Positions 61,803-64,000 of a stretch of DNA of 64,000 nucleotides are shown here, one piece after another. The number at the start of each line of letters is the position of its first letter. Within the stretch, counting starts at the first letter, position 1. A program made the translations under genes and the position numbers. The notes beneath the pieces were generated by a model. That model made no database searches, was not told the origin of the DNA, and saw nothing but the letters and a program-made list of their open reading frames with translations. The stretch lies in NCBI RefSeq assembly GCF_032163395.1, contig NZ_CP119968.1, forward strand, positions 5,172,001 through 5,236,000, given 5' to 3'. The DNA comes from Gloeocapsopsis dulcis. Lineage in GTDB: Bacteria; Cyanobacteriota; Cyanobacteriia; Cyanobacteriales; Chroococcidiopsidaceae.

Positions 61803-63320
61803 TTAACCAATCATAAATCTCTCGATCTGTCTAACTACTGTTAATGCAGAGTAACTGACACCGGCAGTTCCTTCGCCTGGATGCGTTGAGTCACCGACTA
61901 ACCATAAGTGCTTAATAGGAGTCCGATTGGCAAAGCCAAAAGGACCAAAAGTCGGTATTCGTTGACCAATACCACCCACAATACCTTGATCTCTTGCTGT
62001 GTACCGGGCAAAGGTGCGCGGTGTTGCGGCTTCTACATGAATAATAGTTTCTGGTGTTAAATGAAAGAATTGACCAAGTTTAGTAATTGCCTCTTGGGTA
62101 TACTTCGCTTTCATTGCCTCATAATCATGACAACGCCACCAAGGTAACGGATCGACAAATGAAGAAGCGATAATTGTTCTTTTCCCTACAGGGGCACGAC
62201 CATCACCTGGACGACTGACAGACACAAACAGTGAATTATTATCTCCAATCGGACCATCGGCATCATACATAAATTGCAGATGGGGCGGACATTCAGCGGG
62301 AATCGCACTTTCTCCTACACCCAAGTACACCACAAAGGCACCTGATGCTTGCGGTAATTTGTCTACTCGTTTTTTATAACCATGAGGAGCATTTTCACTC
62401 AATAATTCTACTAAGTTCTGTACTGTGACGTTAGCAATTACATGATTGGTTAATTCTGTCCAAGTTTTACCCGTTTTTTGATCGCGAATGACGACAGCAG
62501 TTGCTTTGTTATTTTGTACTTGAATATGTTCTACCGTATGGCGCATCAGGAGTTTGCCGCCATCTCTTTCTAAAGCAGTTACTAGGCGATCGCTCAACAC
62601 CTGCATACTACCTTCCAAATGATACAAACCCTGTGGCAGCTGCGATACACTCAATGCAGTCGCGGCATAAAGTAACGCGGTTTCTTCTGCATCTACCTGC
62701 GAATATAGCTTCAATTGCAAGTCTAAAAACGTTCTCAAGCGATCGTCTCCTAGTCCATACGCCCGCAACGTATCGCCTACTGTCATCAAGGTAAATGGCA
62801 AAGTAACTAAAGTTCCAGGACGTACCGCCGTTGTCAGTTGCCACAAATCCCAAAGGTTGCGCGGTGGTAAAACAGGATCGCGTCCTTGAAATGCCCAGCT
62901 TGCTTTAAATAAAGTTGTGATTAACTGCCAAAACGGTTCGCTACCAGGAAATTGTCGCTGACGTTCTGCTTGCCACTTTTGGGCATCGCGCCAGACATTA
63001 ATTGGTTGTGTTTCTCCTGGAAGGTACACCGCACACGCCGGATCGCAAGGAGTTGCTGCGGGCAAATCGATTTCGAGTTCGGAAAAGATGCGATGATGAA
63101 TTCCGCCTGGTTCGAGTCCTGCTACTTGTGTTGCGCCTACATCAAAGGTAAATCCTTTGCGCTTAAAGGTAGAAGCACAGCCGCCAGGAACTAATGCCTG
63201 ATCGACAACTAGCACTTGATAGCCTTGATGTGCTAGTAATGCACCTGCAGTAAGTCCACCAATTCCTGCACCAATGACAACGATCCGAGATTTGCTATTG
63301 CCTTTTTGACGGCTGGGCAT
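61803..63320 (-). CDS. crtD: C-3',4' desaturase CrtD (carotenoid)
   Basis: A 505-residue FAD-dependent carotenoid desaturase family protein. The Rossmann dinucleotide motif IVVIGAGIGGLTAGALLAHQ is at residues 13-32, with VVDQALVPGGCASTFKRKGF following. The C-terminal HLWLVGDSTHPGEGTAGVSY is the FAD-contacting tail. In cyanobacteria CrtD introduces the 3',4' double bond of myxol/ketomyxol glycosides; the nearest alternative is CrtH/CrtO-type isomerase-ketolase. The name is from overall resemblance and length. It is a single gene, transcribed away from the riboswitch. Confidence 0.83.
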   Translation of the reverse strand: MPSRQKGNSKSRIVVIGAGIGGLTAGALLAHQGYQVLVVDQALVPGGCASTFKRKGFTFDVGATQVAGLEPGGIHHRIFSELEIDLPAATPCDPACAVYLPGETQPINVWRDAQKWQAERQRQFPGSEPFWQLITTLFKASWAFQGRDPVLPPRNLWDLWQLTTAVRPGTLVTLPFTLMTVGDTLRAYGLGDDRLRTFLDLQLKLYSQVDAEETALLYAATALSVSQLPQGLYHLEGSMQVLSDRLVTALERDGGKLLMRHTVEHIQVQNNKATAVVIRDQKTGKTWTELTNHVIANVTVQNLVELLSENAPHGYKKRVDKLPQASGAFVVYLGVGESAIPAECPPHLQFMYDADGPIGDNNSLFVSVSRPGDGRAPVGKRTIIASSFVDPLPWWRCHDYEAMKAKYTQEAITKLGQFFHLTPETIIHVEAATPRTFARYTARDQGIVGGIGQRIPTFGPFGFANRTPIKHLWLVGDSTHPGEGTAGVSYSALTVVRQIERFMIG

Positions 63321-64000
63321 GGGTTAAACGACAGTATTCACTTACCTTATTTTAATATTAAGTTATATTAATAACCTCGGCTTTTTCCTCATATAGCCAT
63401 CCTGTTTGAGTTGTAAAGCTTTTTTAGAAACGAATTACATAAGCGAAGCCTTCCCGCTTCTTAGGCGGTAAAGTCCGGCTTCTTATAGTCTGAAAATCTA
63501 TTCGTACATTCACACTAAAACGTATTATTTTCTAGTTAGATTGCGCAAACGGTGAACTATAAATCATGCTATTATGAGGCAATCAATTCGGTTCTGGTGG
63601 GGGTCAGCCATCAGAGGTAACGGGGAAAGCTCGGTGTAAATCCGGCATTGTCCCGCAGCTGTGATGAGATTTATCTTCTCAAAGTCAGAATGCCCGCCGA
63701 AAACAAAAAACTCTATCTATCTGCGAGGTACAGATGATTTTTAGCAAAAGAATTTATACAGTCTGCCTGAAATTATATCATGAAGAATACGCTATAAACT
63801 ACTGACCAGAAAGCAATTATTTGTTAGTAGTTAGTTAATTGCAAGTGTCGAATTATCCGCCTTTACTCAAGTTAATGACTCAAAATGCGTAGCTTGAATA
63901 CACGCCACTATTTTAATTGTGGGGTTTAGCCAAGAGTTAATCGCTTGTTTTTCTTATCAACCGTAGTGTCTGCTAGCCGGCGATCGCATTAAACGGTTGC
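63321..64000. other. 680-bp right-edge intergenic region with a cobalamin riboswitch
   Basis: Upstream of crtD on one side and of an off-window plus-strand gene on the other. It holds the riboswitch. After 63710 I find no open frame with a start that I can support, and a hairpin candidate for the expression platform cannot be singled out by eye. Confidence 0.5.
63585..63705 (+). ncRNA. Cobalamin riboswitch
   Basis: GGTTCTGGTGGGGGTCAGCC is followed by AACGGGGAAAGCTCGGTGTA, AATCCGGCATTGTCCCGCAG and, after a variable arm, CAAAGTCAGAATGCCCGCCG. These match the order of the conserved blocks of adenosylcobalamin-type riboswitches, including the AATCC-GG core and the terminal GTC-GAATGCCCGCC box. 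It should regulate a plus-strand gene beyond the window, probably for B12 synthesis, B12 or cobalt uptake, or a B12-independent enzyme. Confidence 0.88.

Noticed and set aside
63440-63490. GAAGCCTTCCCGCTTC-type inverted words upstream of the riboswitch
   Set aside because: Short imperfect pairing without T-tract; not distinguishable from chance.
1-64000. CRISPR arrays, tRNA or rRNA genes, prophage modules
   Set aside because: No regular spaced repeats, no cloverleaf or T-loop signatures and no structural phage genes were seen. A covariance scan was not possible here.

Overview
The window is chromosomal DNA of a cyanobacterium. The octamer GCGATCGC (HIP1) recurs throughout, and several genes are typical of the phylum: txlA, a NIL-domain ferredoxin, DUF3611 and DUF6737 proteins, several Uma2-family proteins and the carotenoid desaturase crtD. 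Family resemblance suggests a Chroococcidiopsis/Gloeocapsopsis-like lineage, but that is a guess. I see no tRNA, rRNA, CRISPR array or prophage.

Positions 1-17,714 are mostly core and housekeeping genes: murG, a sulfotransferase, a CNNM/CBS protein, txlA, argJ, gatB, mutY, an amidase and a TraX-like protein. Interspersed are three defence or toxin-antitoxin type loci: Uma2 genes, a decayed PBECR-like/DUF2283 pair followed by an attC-like hairpin, and an intact prlF-yhaV pair with a tandem palindromic operator candidate.

Positions 17,727-45,778 form one inserted block of about 28.05 kb. It is bounded by two apparently identical IS1-family elements in direct orientation. The outer flanks carry the same 8 bases (GCTTTCTA), as expected of a target duplication. 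Removing the block and one duplicate joins yhaV tail-to-tail to an araC gene whose reading frame then ends naturally (Val-Tyr-Arg-Lys-Leu-Leu-stop). The block is therefore a composite transposon or a cointegrate. It is rich in envelope and stress functions: ion channels, DUF2254, DUF421, PRC-barrel proteins, HtrA protease, an SLH-fasciclin protein, SH3 and OB-like periplasmic proteins, and three WGxxGxxG peptides. It also carries its own two-component machinery. It contains much debris: MscS, antiporter, GH31/PAP2, IS630, IS1 and IS5 remnants.

The most interesting signal is a 19-bp sequence, sense-strand consensus CTCCACGASTTTTCCACTA. It contains a TCCAC direct repeat at 11-bp period. I found eight copies in the window, all inside the block, all intergenic and all pointing toward the nearest downstream gene. 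It looks like the operator or promoter of a portable regulon. The island encodes a DUF4118-PAS hybrid histidine kinase, an OmpR-type regulator fused to an Hpt domain, and a single-domain receiver preceded by a 59-aa membrane protein. These are natural candidates for its control, which is inference.

Positions 45,779-64,000 return to core and accessory chromosome. The order is araC divergent from a peroxiredoxin-glutaredoxin fusion, a phosphatase-like protein, an ABC transporter relic, a methyltransferase split by one in-frame stop, alaS, a metal-binding chaperone, infC, a hydrolase, a BON protein, comB, hicAB, radC, a DnaJ-pentapeptide protein, an ABC exporter and crtD. At the right edge a cobalamin riboswitch reads out of the window.
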